64,000 nt of DNA from Tragulus kanchil (GCA_022376925.1 JAIOJX010000032.1:97952794-98016793), one strand, 5' to 3'. Shown: positions 1 through 11,870, counted from the stretch's first letter. Numbers and translations: made by a program. Notes: generated by a model from the sequence alone, not told the origin.

Positions 1-599
1 AAGCTAGATGGTTCTTAAACTGCTTCTGTTCTCTGATAGTCTGGGTTTTCATATCTACTGTCCTCGAAGGCATCCAACAAAAGAATCAAAATAACAGGAA
101 GGGTGAGCCAGAGGCAGGATCCCTTCCTGTGGGTCAGGAGTCCAGGAAAGGCTAGAGACAGCTGCTGCAGAATAAACAAACGGAGCCTGGTGTTCCTTGC
201 ACCCTCTCATTTTCTTGTCAATTTCCCCAGTCCCTGCCTCCAGCATTCAGGTACTCTGCTGCTGGCTTTACCACCTCTAACACACCCCACACACACCGAA
301 TTATAGCACCCCAGCCAGGTGTGCCTGGATGCTCACGATGCTGAGTTAAAAGGTCTAGTTATTTTTAATCTTGCCAGATGAATGGCTCCTTTTCTGTAAA
401 GTATAAGAAGATCCTTCTCCAAACTGGGTAGATATAGCCCTGAATCAGGATGTGTGCTTGGCAATCAGAGTACAACTGACTTCTCAGAACCTCCCTTTCC
501 CACTCAGCCAGATGCCCTGTGCACTAGTGCACAACTCACACAGCTGTCTGTGGCGGCCCCAAGACAAGGCCAGCTGTTGATTCACTTCAGTGAATGATA
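1..599. other. Unannotated sequence, no gene seen
   Basis: I recognise no gene or repeat family here. Short open frames of 63-67 codons exist on both strands but lack codon structure or any recognisable domain. A CA-rich patch at about 276-299 is too short to call a microsatellite. Confidence 0.5.
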
Positions 600-1655
600 T
601 TCTTTCCATCCAATTACACATGCCAGAGAGGAATCCAGGACATATCCTTGACTCCCAACTTCATCTCCCATATTCTATCCACCATATTATTGATTTTCAG
701 TTCAGTTCAGTCGCTCACTCGTGTCCAACTCTTTGCAACCCCATGGACTGCAGCACACCAGGCTTCCCTGTCCTCCACCATCTCCCGGAGCTTGCTCAAA
801 CTCGTGTCCATTGACTCAGTGATGCCGTCCAACCATCTCATCCTCTGTCGTCCCTTTCTCCTTTGCCTTCTATTTTCCCCAACATCAGAGTCTTTCCCAA
901 TGAGTTGTTTCTTCCATGACTTAATTGATTTAGCTCCAGTTTATCTATCACCACCATCACCTTAGTCGAAAGAACGTAATTTTTTTTCTGGACTACAACA
1001 CTTCTAACAAGCCTTCCCTCTCATCTATAATGTTCAGCCTTTATTCTCATTGTCTCAGCCAGACTGCATATAAATTCATTTGGGTCTAATAGTGAGAGCT
1101 TTGTAGCTGGAGGATCTTTTCAAAATATAAATGTGACCATCCCTTTCATGCTAGAAATTTTCAGTGGCTTCTTATGACTCTTAGAATAAAGACATAATTC
1201 TTTTAGAGGTGGTAAAGCCAGAAGGTCAGTCCCACACTATAGATCCAGCTCCAGTTTGTATTACTTTCCTTTTAGATCTCTCTCCAACACCTCTGGAGAG
1301 TAGCCCAGGTACACACTATTCCTGCTTCAGAGGGGCTGGTCCTTCCGTCTATGAACTGGTCACACTACAAGCGTGTCAAAGATCAGCAAGGCTTTCCCTG
1401 CTCCCCATCTTGATCAGCTCCCTTTAGGATAAATTTCTTAGTGACAAAAGCCTTCTTCCCTTCTCTATGCTTATCAGTTATGATTCCATGTATATGTGTG
1501 GGACCATCTGACACTGTCTCTTGCCTCTCCAGCCAGCTGTACGGTGCATAACAAGCACACTGCCTGGGCTCATCATTGTATTTCTAACTCCTTAGTATCG
1601 TGTCTGGCACACAGGTTATAGCTGATAAATGTGTCTTGAATGAGTGTAAATAAAT
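600..1655 (+). mobile_element. LINE L2 3' region, interrupted by BovB
   Basis: The text around 630-696 and 911-1440 reads like the sense strand of LINE2 near its 3' end. It has pyrimidine-rich blocks, a 'ccaccatcacc' block at about 950, and 'ttgatcagctccc' near 1420. It closes with the typical L2 end at 1590-1655, with 'gtgtctggcacacagg' followed by 'gataaatgtgtcttgaatgag'. A BovB fragment splits it at 697-910. The element is old and diverged with no intact frame. Most of it recurs at 1815-2750 because it lies in a duplicated unit. Confidence 0.6.
697..910 (-). mobile_element. BovB/ART2A LINE 3' fragment
   Basis: The plus strand shows repeated 'ttcag' units, the reverse complement of the ACTGA-type BovB tail, then 'ccatggactgcagcac', 'ctcccggagcttgc' and 'catctcatcctctgtcgtcc'. 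These are hallmarks of the ruminant BovB 3' end read backwards. It is truncated and inserted in an older L2. The frames at 590-965 are read-throughs of it. Part recurs at 1815-2010. Confidence 0.8.
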
Positions 1656-2911
1656 TTGTCTGACTTGGAGAAACCAGCATTTACCAATGACCGGTTTTGA
1701 TAATCCCTCAAGAAATTTGCAAGCTTAACTTCCTCAAACTGGTGGTGCAAAAGGAAGAGGAAGAAGAACAAATCACAGAAAATCAGTTACTGATGAATAG
1801 CTCCTCCTAGCTACTCGTGTCCCACTCTTTGCAACCCCATGGACTGCAGCACACCAGGCTTCCCTGTCCTCCACCATCTCCCGGAGCTTGCTCAAACTCG
1901 TGTCCATTGACTCAGTGATGCCGTCCAACCATCTCATCCTCTGTCGTCCCTTTCTCCTTTGCCTTCTATTTTCCCCAACATCAGAGTCTTTCCCAATGAG
2001 TTGTTTCTTCCATGACTTAATTGATTTAGCTCCAGTTTATCTATCACCACCATCACCTTAGTCGAAAGAACGTAATTTTTTTTCTGGACTACAACACTTC
2101 TAACAAGCCTTCCCTCTCATCTATAATGTTCAGCCTTTATTCTCATTGTCTCAGCCAGACTGCATATAAATTCATTTGGGTCTAATAGTGAGAGCTTTGT
2201 AGCTGGAGGATCTTTTCAAAATATAAATGTGACCATCCCCTTTCATGCTAGAAATTTTCAGTGGCTTCTTATGACTCTTAGAATAAAGACATAATTCTTT
2301 TAGAGGTGGTAAAGCCAGAAGGTCAGTCCCACACTATAGATCCAGCTCCAGTTTGTATTACTTTCCTTTTAGATCTCTCTCCAACACCTCTGGAGAGTAG
2401 CCCAGGTACACACTATTCCTGCTTCGTAGAGCGCTGGTCCTTCCGTCTATGAACTGGTCACACTACAAGCGTGTCAAAGATCAGCAAGGCTTTCCCTGCT
2501 CCCCATCTTGATCAGCTCCCTTTAGGATAAATTTCTTAGTGACAAAAGCCTTCTTCCCTTCTCTATGCTTATCAGTTATGATTCCATGTATATGTGTGGG
2601 ACCATCTGACACTGTCTCTTGCCTCTCCAGCCAGCTGTACGGTGCATAACAAGCACACTGCCTGGGCTCATCATTGTATTTCTAACTCCTTAGTATCGTG
2701 TCTGGCACACAGGTTATAGCTGATAAATGTGTCTTGAATGAGTGTAAATAAATTTGTCTGACTTGGAGAAACCAGCATTTACCAATGACCGGTTTTGATA
2801 ATCCCTCAAGAAATTTGCAAGCTTAACTTCCTCAAACTGGTGGTGCAAAAGGAAGAGGAAGAAGAACAAATCACAGAAAATCAGTTACTGATGAATAGCT
2901 CCCTCCTAGCT
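717..2911. repeat. Duplicated unit A, two head-to-tail copies
   Basis: About 717-1811 and 1815-2911 are near-identical over roughly 1.1 kb (offset about 1098). Differences include a cluster at 1325 versus 2424 and a C-run of three versus four near 1136/2236. The join at about 1812 cuts a BovB fragment in mid-element. No target-site duplication or element boundary lies at the join, so mobile-element activity does not explain it. Probably an unmerged assembly overlap. Confidence 0.9.
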
Positions 2912-2914
2912 AGA

Positions 2915-3325
2915 CCACACCGAACCCATCCTCTGTGAGGTATTGTGGCTAAAAAGTTCCTAGCAAATATTTGTTGAATCCGTGGACAAAATCCAGTCAT
3001 TCGAGGGGGCCCAGTTTAGATGTTACACCTGCTAAGGAGTCATATCTAATGTATACCACTCTCCAGAAATAATCTCTCTGTTCCCTGTATGTTCAGAGCA
3101 TTTCAACCCCGCCGCCCGCCCACCCCCACCCACACCCCCCGCCACCACCACACCCAATGATGGTGTTTATCTTGCATGAGAGTTATCTAGGTATCTGTCT
3201 CATCTCTTAGAGCACACTGTAACTGTCTAACTTATTTCTACTCTGACCCTCCATTTCCCAAAACAGTGTCTACCTATAGTAGTGCTCACATCAAGTTTGG
3301 TGAATGAATGAATGAAAGATTGGAT
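2915..3325 (+). mobile_element. L2-like 3' ends and C-rich tract
   Basis: The block around 2955-2990 ('caaatatttgttgaatccg') and the block at 3240-3320 ending in repeated 'gaat' units both look like L2 3' termini on the plus strand. Between them lies a C-rich tract at 3107-3155. The whole stretch recurs at about 4020-4430. I see no gene. Confidence 0.4.
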
Positions 3326-3341
3326 TATATATAATGCTTGA

Positions 3342-3373
3342 ATAAGCACTCTCTCTCTCTCCCTCCCTCCCTA
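3342..3373. repeat. CT microsatellite
   Basis: A (CT)n run grades into CCCT units. The duplicate is at about 4450-4476. The join of unit C starts in the second copy of this tract. Confidence 0.8.
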
Positions 3374-4779
3374 GCTCTCTGTCTCAGGGATACAACCCTG
3401 CTAGTTTGAGTGTACCCTGACTTTCCTCATCTTCTCTTCAAAAAAAGCTGGGGGAAAGGACGGCTGGGGGAAATTGATACTTTCAATTGCTTTAAATTAA
3501 TTATCTAGCCTTTAAGATTCCCTTGTGAGAAATTAGGTTTTGGTTTCCCTTCCCCCATTCAAGCGTCTTCCATTCAGGTGAACAGTCTAATTTAAATCAG
3601 ACACCTTCCAGTTTCAGATATGTGCTCCAAACACTATTGAAGTTCAAAATCCAGCTTAGTACCCAGCACATAATCTTATCAGTTATGATTCCATGTATAT
3701 GTGTGGGACCATCTGACACTGTCTCTTGCCTCTCCAGCCAGCTGTACGGTGCATAACAAGCACACTGCCTGGGCTCATCATTGTATTTCTAACTCCTTAG
3801 TATCGTGTCTGGCACACAGGTTATAGCTGATAAATGTGTCTTGAATGAGTGTAAATAAATTTGTCTGACTTGGAGAAACCAGCATTTACCAATGACCGGT
3901 TTTGATAATCCCTCAAGAAATTTGCAAGCTTAACTTCCTCAAACTGGTGGTGCAAAAGGAAGAGGAAGAAGAACAAATCACAGAAAATCAGTTACTGATG
4001 AATAGCTCCCTCCTAGCTAGACCACACCGAACCCATCCTCTGTGAGGTATTGTGGCTAAAAAGTTCCTAGCAAATATTTGTTGAATCCGTGGACAAAATC
4101 CAGTCATTCGAGGGGGCCCAGTTTAGATGTTACACCTGCTAAGGAGTCATATCTAATGTATACCACTCTCCAGAAATAATCTCTCTGTTCCCTGTATGTT
4201 CAGAGCATTTCAACCCCCGCCCCGCCCACCCCCACCCACCCCCCGCCACCACCACACCCAATGATGGTGTTTATCTTGCATGAGAGTTATCTAGGTATCT
4301 GTCTCATCTCTTAGAGCACACTGTAACTGTCTAACTTATTTCTACTCTGACCCTCCATTTCCCAAAACAGTGTCTACCTATAGTAGTGCTCACATCAAGT
4401 TTGGTGAATGAATGAATGAAAGATTGGATTATATATAATGCTTGAATAAGCACTCTCTCTCTCTCCCTCCCTCCCTAGCTCTCTGTCTCAGGGATACAAC
4501 CCTGCTAGTTTGAGTGTACCCTGACTTTCCTCATCTTCTCTTCAAAAAAAGCTGGGGGAAAGGACGGCTGGGGGAAATTGATACTTTCAATTGCTTTAAA
4601 TTAATTATCTAGCCTTTAAGATTCCCTTGTGAGAAATTAGGTTTTGGTTTCCCTTCCCCCATTCAAGCGTCTTCCATTCAGGTGAACAGTCTAATTTAAA
4701 TCAGACACCTTCCAGTTTCAGATATGTGCTCCAAACACTATTGAAGTTCAAAATCCAGCTTAGTACCCAGCACATAATC

Positions 4780-5060
4780 ATCTAGGTATATGTCCTTATG
4801 ATATGGAAATTCCATATAGTAACTGTGAACACATTCCTTAAGTCTCTTGTTTGTACTAGTCAAAAACATACATTGATACATAGAAAGTATACCCTCTTTA
4901 CGTGTCTCCCAACTGAAAGGCTGTTCAACTAATTTGTCAGGACGGTGCGAGTCTCTTTTCTAACCATGAGCTACCATTAGGATTCAAACATGTGTACAGG
5001 AATACACCTGGAGAAGTTATCAAGTTTCAAAGCCTCAGGGAGAAACCTCAGGGTTATTTG
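4780..5060. other. Unannotated AT-rich sequence
   Basis: No gene or repeat recognised. The same sequence appears at about 5912-6195 as part of unit C. Confidence 0.5.
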
Positions 5061-5064
5061 ACCC

Positions 5065-5365
5065 AAACATCTATTTTACAGGTGATGAAACTCAAGCCCA
5101 AATAGAGGAAGTCACTTCTGGAGCTGAGATCCAAACTCAGGTTTTTGGAGTTGAAACATGTTTTATATCCCAATGATGGGCCAACCTTCTTAAATATTTT
5201 ATCACTGGTTATCTCTAATAATGTCCCAAGAAAAGTGGGATCACTCACATTTTACAGTTGAGGAAACTGGGCTCAGAAAGTTGAAATGATTTGTCTCAGG
5301 GTTTCCTGGCTCACAAGAAGTCTTCTAGATAACACAGTTGGAATTGAAAACCAGCTCTGATTAAA
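5065..5365 (-). mobile_element. MIR SINE remnants
   Basis: Two MIR-core-like blocks read in reverse. One is at 5075-5160 ('ttttacaggtgatgaaactc'). The other is at 5180-5360 ('cattttacagttgaggaaac', then 'gctcagaaagttgaaatgat'). They are diverged. The second copy is at about 6205-6500. The 64-codon minus frame at 5054-5248 is a by-product. Confidence 0.6.
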
Positions 5366-6704
5366 TCTGAGGATGGAGTGACTTCTACCACATCACAGTG
5401 GCAAAGGTCATTGGAACTTTGTCAAGAGCACATTGTTACTGAATGATGGGTTTGAGGCCAAAAGAATGCAAATTTCAGACGAGAAAACTCAAGACTAGAG
5501 ATGCCATATGCTCCTATGCCCCCACCCCAGCCCCATTACACAATACCACCAGCTCCCTGGATACCTCCAGGACCGGTCTTTTAAAATGCAGATTAATGGA
5601 AGCCTCCCTCCCTAGCTCTCTGTCTCAGGGATACAACCCTGCTAGTTTGAGTGTACCCTGACTTTCCTCATCTTCTCTTCAAAAAAAGCTGGGGGAAAGG
5701 ACGGCTGGGGGAAATTGATACTTTCAATTGCTTTAAATTAATTATCTAGCCTTTAAGATTCCCTTGTGAGAAATTAGGTTTTGGTTTCCCTTCCCCCATT
5801 CAAGCGTCTTCCATTCAGGTGAACAGTCTAATTTAAATCAGACACCTTCCAGTTTCAGATATGTGCTCCAAACACTATTGAAGTTCAAAATCCAGCTTAG
5901 TACCCAGCACATAATCATCTAGGTATATGTCCTTATGATATGGAAATTCCATATAGTAACTGTGAACACATTCCTTAAGTCTCTTGTTTGTACTAGTCAA
6001 AAACATACATTGATACATAGAAAGTATACCCTCTTTACGTGTCTCCCAACTGAAAGGCTGTTCAACTAATTTGTCAGGACGGTGCGAGTCTCTTTTCTAA
6101 CCATGAGCTACCATTAGGATTCAAACATGTGTACAGGAATACACCTGGAGAAGTTATCAAGTTTCAAAGCCTCAGGGGAGAAACCTCAGGGGTTATTTGA
6201 CCCAAACATCTATTTTACAGGTGATGAAACTCAAGCCCAAATAGAGGAAGTCACTTCTGGAGCTGAGATCCAAACTCAGGTTTTTGGAGTTGAAACATGT
6301 TTTATATCCCAATGATGGGCCAACCTTCTTAAATATTTTATCACTGGTTATCTCTAATAATGTCCCAAGAAAAGTGGGATCACTCACATTTTACAGTTGA
6401 GGAAACTGGGCTCAGAAAGTTGAAATGATTTGTCTCAGGGTTTCCTGGCTCACAAGAAGTCTTCTAGATAACACAGTTGGAATTGAAAACCAGCTCTGAT
6501 TAAATCTGAGGATGGAGTGACTTCTACCACATCACAGTGGCAAAGGTCATTGGAACTTTGTCAAGAGCACATTGTTACTGAATGATGGGTTTGAGGCCAA
6601 AAGAATGCAAATTTCAGACGAGAAAACTCAAGACTAGAGATGCCATATGCTCCTATGCCCCCACCCCAGCCCCATTACACAATACCACCAGCTCCCTGGA
6701 TACC

Positions 6705-6895
6705 TAGGACCAATATATTCACAGATTTTACTATGCATGCAGATCACCTGGGGATCTTTTTAAAATGCAGATTATGATGGAATAGTTTTTGAGTGGGGCC
6801 TGAATTTATGCAGATTCCAAGATGTTTAGGTGATGCGTATGCCCCAGTTCTGGAGCCATACCTTGCACAACAAGGCTGCTAAAGATATGACTCAG
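6705..6895 (+). mobile_element. MER5A-like hAT DNA transposon
   Basis: Shows the MER5A layout: 'gcagatcacctgggg', 'tttaaaatgcagatt', 'gagtggggcctgaattt', then 'aggtgatgcgtatgcc'. About 190 bp is close to the full length of this non-autonomous Charlie-family element. The first, end-damaged copy at about 5560-5602 lost its internal part at the contig end. Confidence 0.7.
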
Positions 6896-6989
6896 TCCTC
6901 AGGGGCTCCATCTCCAGACTGCCAAGCAGCAAAGGTCAAAAGAACAAGGAAGGGCAGCTGTGGTGAAGGAACTGGAAGGGGCACAATGG

Positions 6990-7180
6990 TGGTGTACATG
7001 TCATTTGTTGAACATCTTAATACATGCTGGGCATAATGCTAAGGACTCTACAAGTCTAATTACATTTAATGCCTACTGTTATCCTCTGAGTAGCTCTAGT
7101 TTAGGCAGCTTCTCCAAATTCACATGATCCTGTCTGATTCCACAGCTCATGTTCTTAACCACAAAGCCAACTTCCTCCAC
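6990..7180 (-). mobile_element. MIR SINE
   Basis: Reverse MIR features: 'tgttgaacatcttaatacat', 'gctgggcataatgctaagg', 'ctaattacatttaatgc', then 'ttcttaaccacaaagcc'. Diverged, near full-length. Confidence 0.6.
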
Positions 7181-8555
7181 AGTGAGTACTTCCTTTACAT
7201 TCAGAGCAAATATGAATAGAACTTTTAAGGAGGAAGAAGTCTTTGAGTAAATGTTAATGAGCTGATGTAGACATCACAAACCTAACCCCAAGGTGCCAAA
7301 GAATCTCTTAGACCAGACCTTAGTCAACTTGCTAGAGAAATGTGCAAAGGATTCATTCAGTTAGGCAGAAATGAACACAAGTAGCTTGAGTGAAAAATTT
7401 AAAATAACTTGCATTCCCAACAATAGAGGAATGCTTAAATCAAACAGTTTATTAGGCAGTGGACACACTAATCAGTCCACGGATATACAGATAGCTAATA
7501 ATACTTTTGTTACTATAGCATGACCTGACCTGAATTTTGTTGGAAAAAAGATGTGTGCATATGTTTATACATAGGAAAAGATTAAAATTACATACTTTAA
7601 GAAACTAATATCAGTAACCTTTGGATAGTGTTAGTATTAATTTAATTTTTTTTTTTTTTTTTACTTTTTATACTTATCTGTATTTCTCACTTTTCTATAA
7701 AATGGTATATAATATGTATATTTTTTAAGAGAAAATAAATATACCATCAGGATAAAGCTGAAAAAGGATAACAAAAGTGTTTATACACTAAAATATATTA
7801 CTTTTATATATGAAATATATTTATTTTCATATATTAAAACAAATTATGAAGTTATAAGTATTAAAACAATTTAGAGTTGAGAAATATTAGAATGATAAAT
7901 TGGTGGAAGGGAATAGAAAATTTTAAAAAAGATTTGCATACATAAATAATTTATTTTTTCTCTTGGAGTTGAGAACACTTTCCTAAAAATAACACAGAAC
8001 TATGTTATGCCCCCTCAATACTATGTATGTAGTCAATAGATCATGGACAAGGTAGGAAAAATATTTCTAATGTGGAGAAACGTATTTCTAACATACATGG
8101 CAAGTAAACAGGACTAGTTTTCTTTAGATAATTTTCTTCAGATGAATTTAATAATTTATCTATTAGAACGCTAACAGACAAAACGTTCTTATAATTAAAT
8201 AGAAAAAAAGGGGGGTGGAGACAGAGTAGAATGTAAGAATGAATGCCAGCAGCATTGCGAAGAGGGCTCTGCTCATGCCATTGTCCACCCTGCTGACTAA
8301 AGTTTCTATGCAATAATCAAGGTAGAAATTTAAATCAAACCAGAACAGGAACAATCCCACTAGTCACATCTGAACACTAAGGGCTTCATCAGTAGCTTAG
8401 CGAGAGAGGGATAGGAAATGAATACCCATTCCTACTGTGCAAGATTCAGAGTCTGCTGTACATAATTAGGCTTACACTGACTGCATAATAAAACATCACA
8501 GCACGGGAAGTGAGATGGAGTGAGGAATGAAAAGGGGACTGATAAGGGATTCCAA
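7181..8555. other. AT-rich intergenic sequence
   Basis: About 1.4 kb with no recognisable gene. A T-rich run lies at 7640-7665 and AT-rich low complexity at 7700-7950. The part near 7410-7600 resembles an old L1 3' section but is too diverged to be sure. The 90-codon minus frame at 8041-8313 has no recognisable domain. Confidence 0.5.
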
Positions 8556-8715
8556 CTCCAGCTCTTCCTCTAGTTGTGTGTACCCTGGAACACCCTCACT
8601 AAACCTCCTTTTCTTCATCTATAAAATGGATACAATAAATCCCATTTTGCATGTAAAAAGCACTTAGCAACCTCAGTGAATATTGACTACAGTAGTAACT
8701 GTTATTACATCCCCA
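8556..8715 (+). mobile_element. MIR SINE, sense orientation
   Basis: Contains 'cttcatctataaaatgg' and a downstream 'aaaagcacttagcaacc', the MIR core and 3' part in consensus orientation. Diverged. Confidence 0.6.
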
Positions 8716-8737
8716 GGATTCTTATTAACACCCATGA

Positions 8738-8936
8738 CCCAGGTGGCTCAGTGGTAAAGAATCCGCCTGTCAAGAAGATGTGGGTTTGATCCCTGGGTCA
8801 GGAAGATCCCTGGAGAAGAAAATGGCAACCCACTCCAGTATGCTTGCCTGGGAAATCTCATGAACAGAGGAACCTGGTAGGCTACAGTCCATGGGGTCAT
8901 TAAGAGTTGGACACAATTGAGTGACTAAACAACAAC
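8738..8936 (+). mobile_element. Bov-tA SINE
   Basis: tRNA-like head ('gtggctcagtggtaaagaat', B-box-like 'gggtttgatccctggg') is followed by the ruminant Bov-A body ('atggcaacccactccagta', 'tccatggggtcattaag', 'agttggacacaattgag'). About 200 bp with a single A unit. Reverse-strand frames at 8770-9240 are read-throughs. Confidence 0.9.
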
Positions 8937-9060
8937 CCAAGAAGTGAAGTGATCTACCCAGGATCACACAGCTAGTAGGTACCAATACTGGGATTGGAAT
9001 TGACAGTCTTCCGAGTCCAAAGTCATGTGCTCCCCATGACACCATGCTGCCTTCCCCAAT
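8937..9060 (-). mobile_element. MIR SINE fragment
   Basis: 'gtgatctacccaggatcaca' then 'cagctagtaggtacc' is the MIR core in reverse. It directly follows the Bov-tA element. Confidence 0.6.
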
Positions 9061-9351
9061 CCTGTAAGACTGACTTTCATCTAAGTTCTTCTCAGAGCCG
9101 AGAGACTGCTGTTGTCTCTGCCCATTGGTTGGTGGCCTGGAACCATGCCTGACTTTTCTCAGTTCCTTTCCCTGGGCACTGGGGTCTGGAGTCTGTCCTT
9201 GCTGGTAGACAACCCCTGCAAGTGGACAGATCTTCCCCAAAGTGGCAAATTTCTACCTGGTTCCAGAAAATGCAAACTAGAGTTCCTGCTCCAGAGACAT
9301 CCAGCTTTAAGAATGAATGCAAATGGGTTAGAAGCAAACTAACCCATTCCC

Positions 9352-9536
9352 TGGGAATGCTCTGGTAACTCAGTTGGTAAACAATCCACCTACAATGCAG
9401 GAGACCTGGTTCCATTCCTGGGTTGGGAATATCACCTGGAGAAGGGACTGACTATCCACTCCAATATTCTTGGTTGGAGAATTCCATGGCTCACCATGGG
9501 GTTGCAAAAGAGTTGGACACAAATGAGCGACTTGAC
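9352..9536 (+). mobile_element. Bov-tA SINE, diverged
   Basis: Head 'ggtaactcagttggtaaaca', 'aatgcaggagacctgg', and body 'ctatccactccaatattctt', 'gcaaaagagttggacac'. More substituted than the neighbouring copy, so older. Confidence 0.85.
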
Positions 9537-9780
9537 TTACCTACTTTTGGCTGCTCTGTTGGGTCTTAAGTCACCTTGCTCCTAGGCTGACTAGTGTGGG
9601 ACCAAGAGGCGAGTCCCCCATCTGGCTTTCTCCCAGTTTCATCCTCCTGTTCATTCAGGCATGAGTGATCCATAAGACCTTATACTCAAGCCTGACCCGT
9701 GACAACTGTGAGCTGCTATTTTTCATTATGTTGTTCATCTCCAATTATAAAAGCAACATGCTCATTGTGTCATTTCCCAC
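9537..9780. other. Unannotated sequence
   Basis: No gene or repeat recognised. A short open frame at 9665-9853 has no support. Confidence 0.4.
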
Positions 9781-11870
9781 TGCTATGACAAACCCATCCT
9801 CTCCACAGCAAACACTGCAGAAACATCAAGGGAGAAGGAGTTACACTTTATAACTGACATGAGTACTAATTAAAAATCCTCCAAGGTGTTCAAAGGAAGT
9901 TACAACTGGATCAATTGGCGATAGAGGAAAAGCAGGCTAAGAAATAGAATATTTAGATCCTGCAAATCATTTCCTTGGAAAGGCTCTCTGCATCTTGTCA
10001 GAGGAGCGAGTCATCTTCCTGCATGAAGTGCTCATACTCACTTCCGGTGAGCAATGAGAGGGGCATTCAGGTCTGGACGCAGTCACTGTGCACGCAGTGG
10101 GAGCCCACAGCACTCCAGTTTCCTTTTCAGAATGCAGACATGCCACCTCAAGGGCCCCATCACTCCTGGCTTTTCTCCAGGCTGCAAAACAGCCAGTTTC
10201 TGAGGGACATCTGCTGATGGCATCTACCAGCTCTCCAACCAGTGCATCGTGGTGTCTGCCTGAAAGCAAGTTCCCACTGGAAACCATTGCCCTGTATCTC
10301 TGTGCAGGGTCTGCTGGCTGAAGCTTGTGCCATCCCCAGGAAAGGTCTGTGAGGCTGGCAGGCAGCAATCAGCTGCTGGGACCCAGCCTTAGCTTGGGCA
10401 GCAGCAGACTTATGGGCAAAAATACAAGCCAGCACAAACAGATGTATTTGATGAATGGGCCAGTCTATTCAGTAGACTGGAAAACACGTACCACAGATAC
10501 AGTGGAGAATGCAAATACATGCCACACATGGAGAAGTCTGTATATTATCTAGGTCAAGCACAGTATTGCCAAAGAGATAAGGAAGAAAAAGAACCCGGAA
10601 CAGCGGATGAAGCAGGAGAATGGGAGATTCAATGTGTTAGAAGCTCCCGTCCTGCCTCTAATTAAGGTTAAGCATAAAATCTTCAAATGATCCCCATAGA
10701 AACAGGCTGGAAGGGAAGTGTTGTTCCCTCCACTTCATACAACCTGGGCTTCCAAGATCACACCAGTAGTCGGTGCTCTAGCGGTGCGAGAACCCACACC
10801 TCTCAGACTCCTATGCTCTTCGCCCCCCTGCTATGACAAACCCATCCTCTCCACAGCAAACACTGCAGAAACATCAAGGGAGAAGGAGTTACACTTTATA
10901 ACTGACATGAGTACTAATTAAAATCCTCCAAGGTGTTCAAAGGAAGTTACAACTGGATCAATTGGCGATAGAGGAAAAGCAGGCTAAGAAATAGAATATT
11001 TAGATCCTGCAAATCATTTCCTTGGAAAGGCTCTCTGCATCTTGTCAGAGGAGCGAGTCATCTTCCTGCATGAAGTGCTCATACTCACTTCCGGTGAGCA
11101 ATGAGAGGGGCATTCAGGTCTGGACGCAGTCACTGTGCACGCAGTGGGAGCCCACAGCACTCCAGTTTCCTTTTCAGAATGCAGACATGCCACCTCAAGG
11201 GCCCCATCACTCCTGGCTTTTCTCCAGGCTGCAAAACAGCCAGTTTCTGAGGGACATCTGCTGATGGCATCTACCAGCTCTCCAACCAGTGCATCGTGGT
11301 GTCTGCCTGAAAGCAAGTTCCCACTGGAAACCATTGCCCTGTATCTCTGTGCAGGGTCTGCTGGCTGAAGCTTGTGCCATCCCCAGGAAAGGTCTGTGAG
11401 GCTGGCAGGCAGCAATCAGCTGCTGGGACCCAGCCTTAGCTTGGGCAGCAGCAGACTTATGGGCAAAAATACAAGCCAGCACAAACAGATGTATTTGATG
11501 AATGGGCCAGTCTATTCAGTAGACTGGAAAACACGTACCACAGATACAGTGGAGAATGCAAATACATGCCACACATGGAGAAGTCTGTATATTATCTAGG
11601 TCAAGCACAGTATTGCCAAAGAGATAAGGAAGAAAAAGAACCCGGAACAGCGGATGAAGCAGGAGAATGGGAGATTCAATGTGTTAGAAGCTCCCGTCCT
11701 GCCTCTAATTAAGGTTAAGCATAAAATCTTCAAATGATCCCCATAGAAACAGGCTGGAAGGGAAGTGTTGTTCCCTCCACTTCATACAACCTGGGCTTCC
11801 AAGATCACACCAGTAGTCGGTGCTCTAGCGGTGCGAGAACCCACACCTCTCAGACTCCTATGCTCTTCGC
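9781..11870. repeat. Duplicated unit D, two head-to-tail copies
   Basis: About 9781-10822 repeats at 10829-11870 (offset 1047-1048). The only clear early difference is an A-run (five versus four A) at about 9873/10921. A run of C at 10823-10828 sits on the join, replacing the sequence that follows copy 2. Every frame in this stretch therefore appears twice. Confidence 0.92.
9960..10440. other. GC-rich stretch, open on both strands
   Basis: Overlapping open frames occur on both strands here: 133 codons minus at 9967-10368, 91 codons minus at 10160-10435, and 75-80 codons plus. I recognise no protein family and frames on both strands argue against real coding. It could be an old processed pseudogene. 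Duplicate at 11007-11487. Confidence 0.3.

Larger units (their letters stand above)
2568..4779. repeat. Duplicated unit B, two head-to-tail copies
   Basis: About 2568-3674 repeats at 3675-4779 (offset about 1107). The C-rich tract differs in run lengths (3107-3155 versus 4215-4258). The first 340 bases of this unit are also the end of unit A copy 2, so that stretch occurs three times (from about 1469, 2568 and 3675). Confidence 0.9.
4466..6783. repeat. Duplicated unit C, two head-to-tail copies
   Basis: About 4466-5602 repeats at 5603-6783. Copy 1 is degraded in its last 40 bases. After 'ggatacct' at about 5560 it lacks some 50 bases present in copy 2 (6705-6765), which removes part of a MER5A element. 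G runs differ by one at 5037/6175 and 5050/6190. Errors concentrated at the end of copy 1 fit a poor contig end. Confidence 0.88.
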
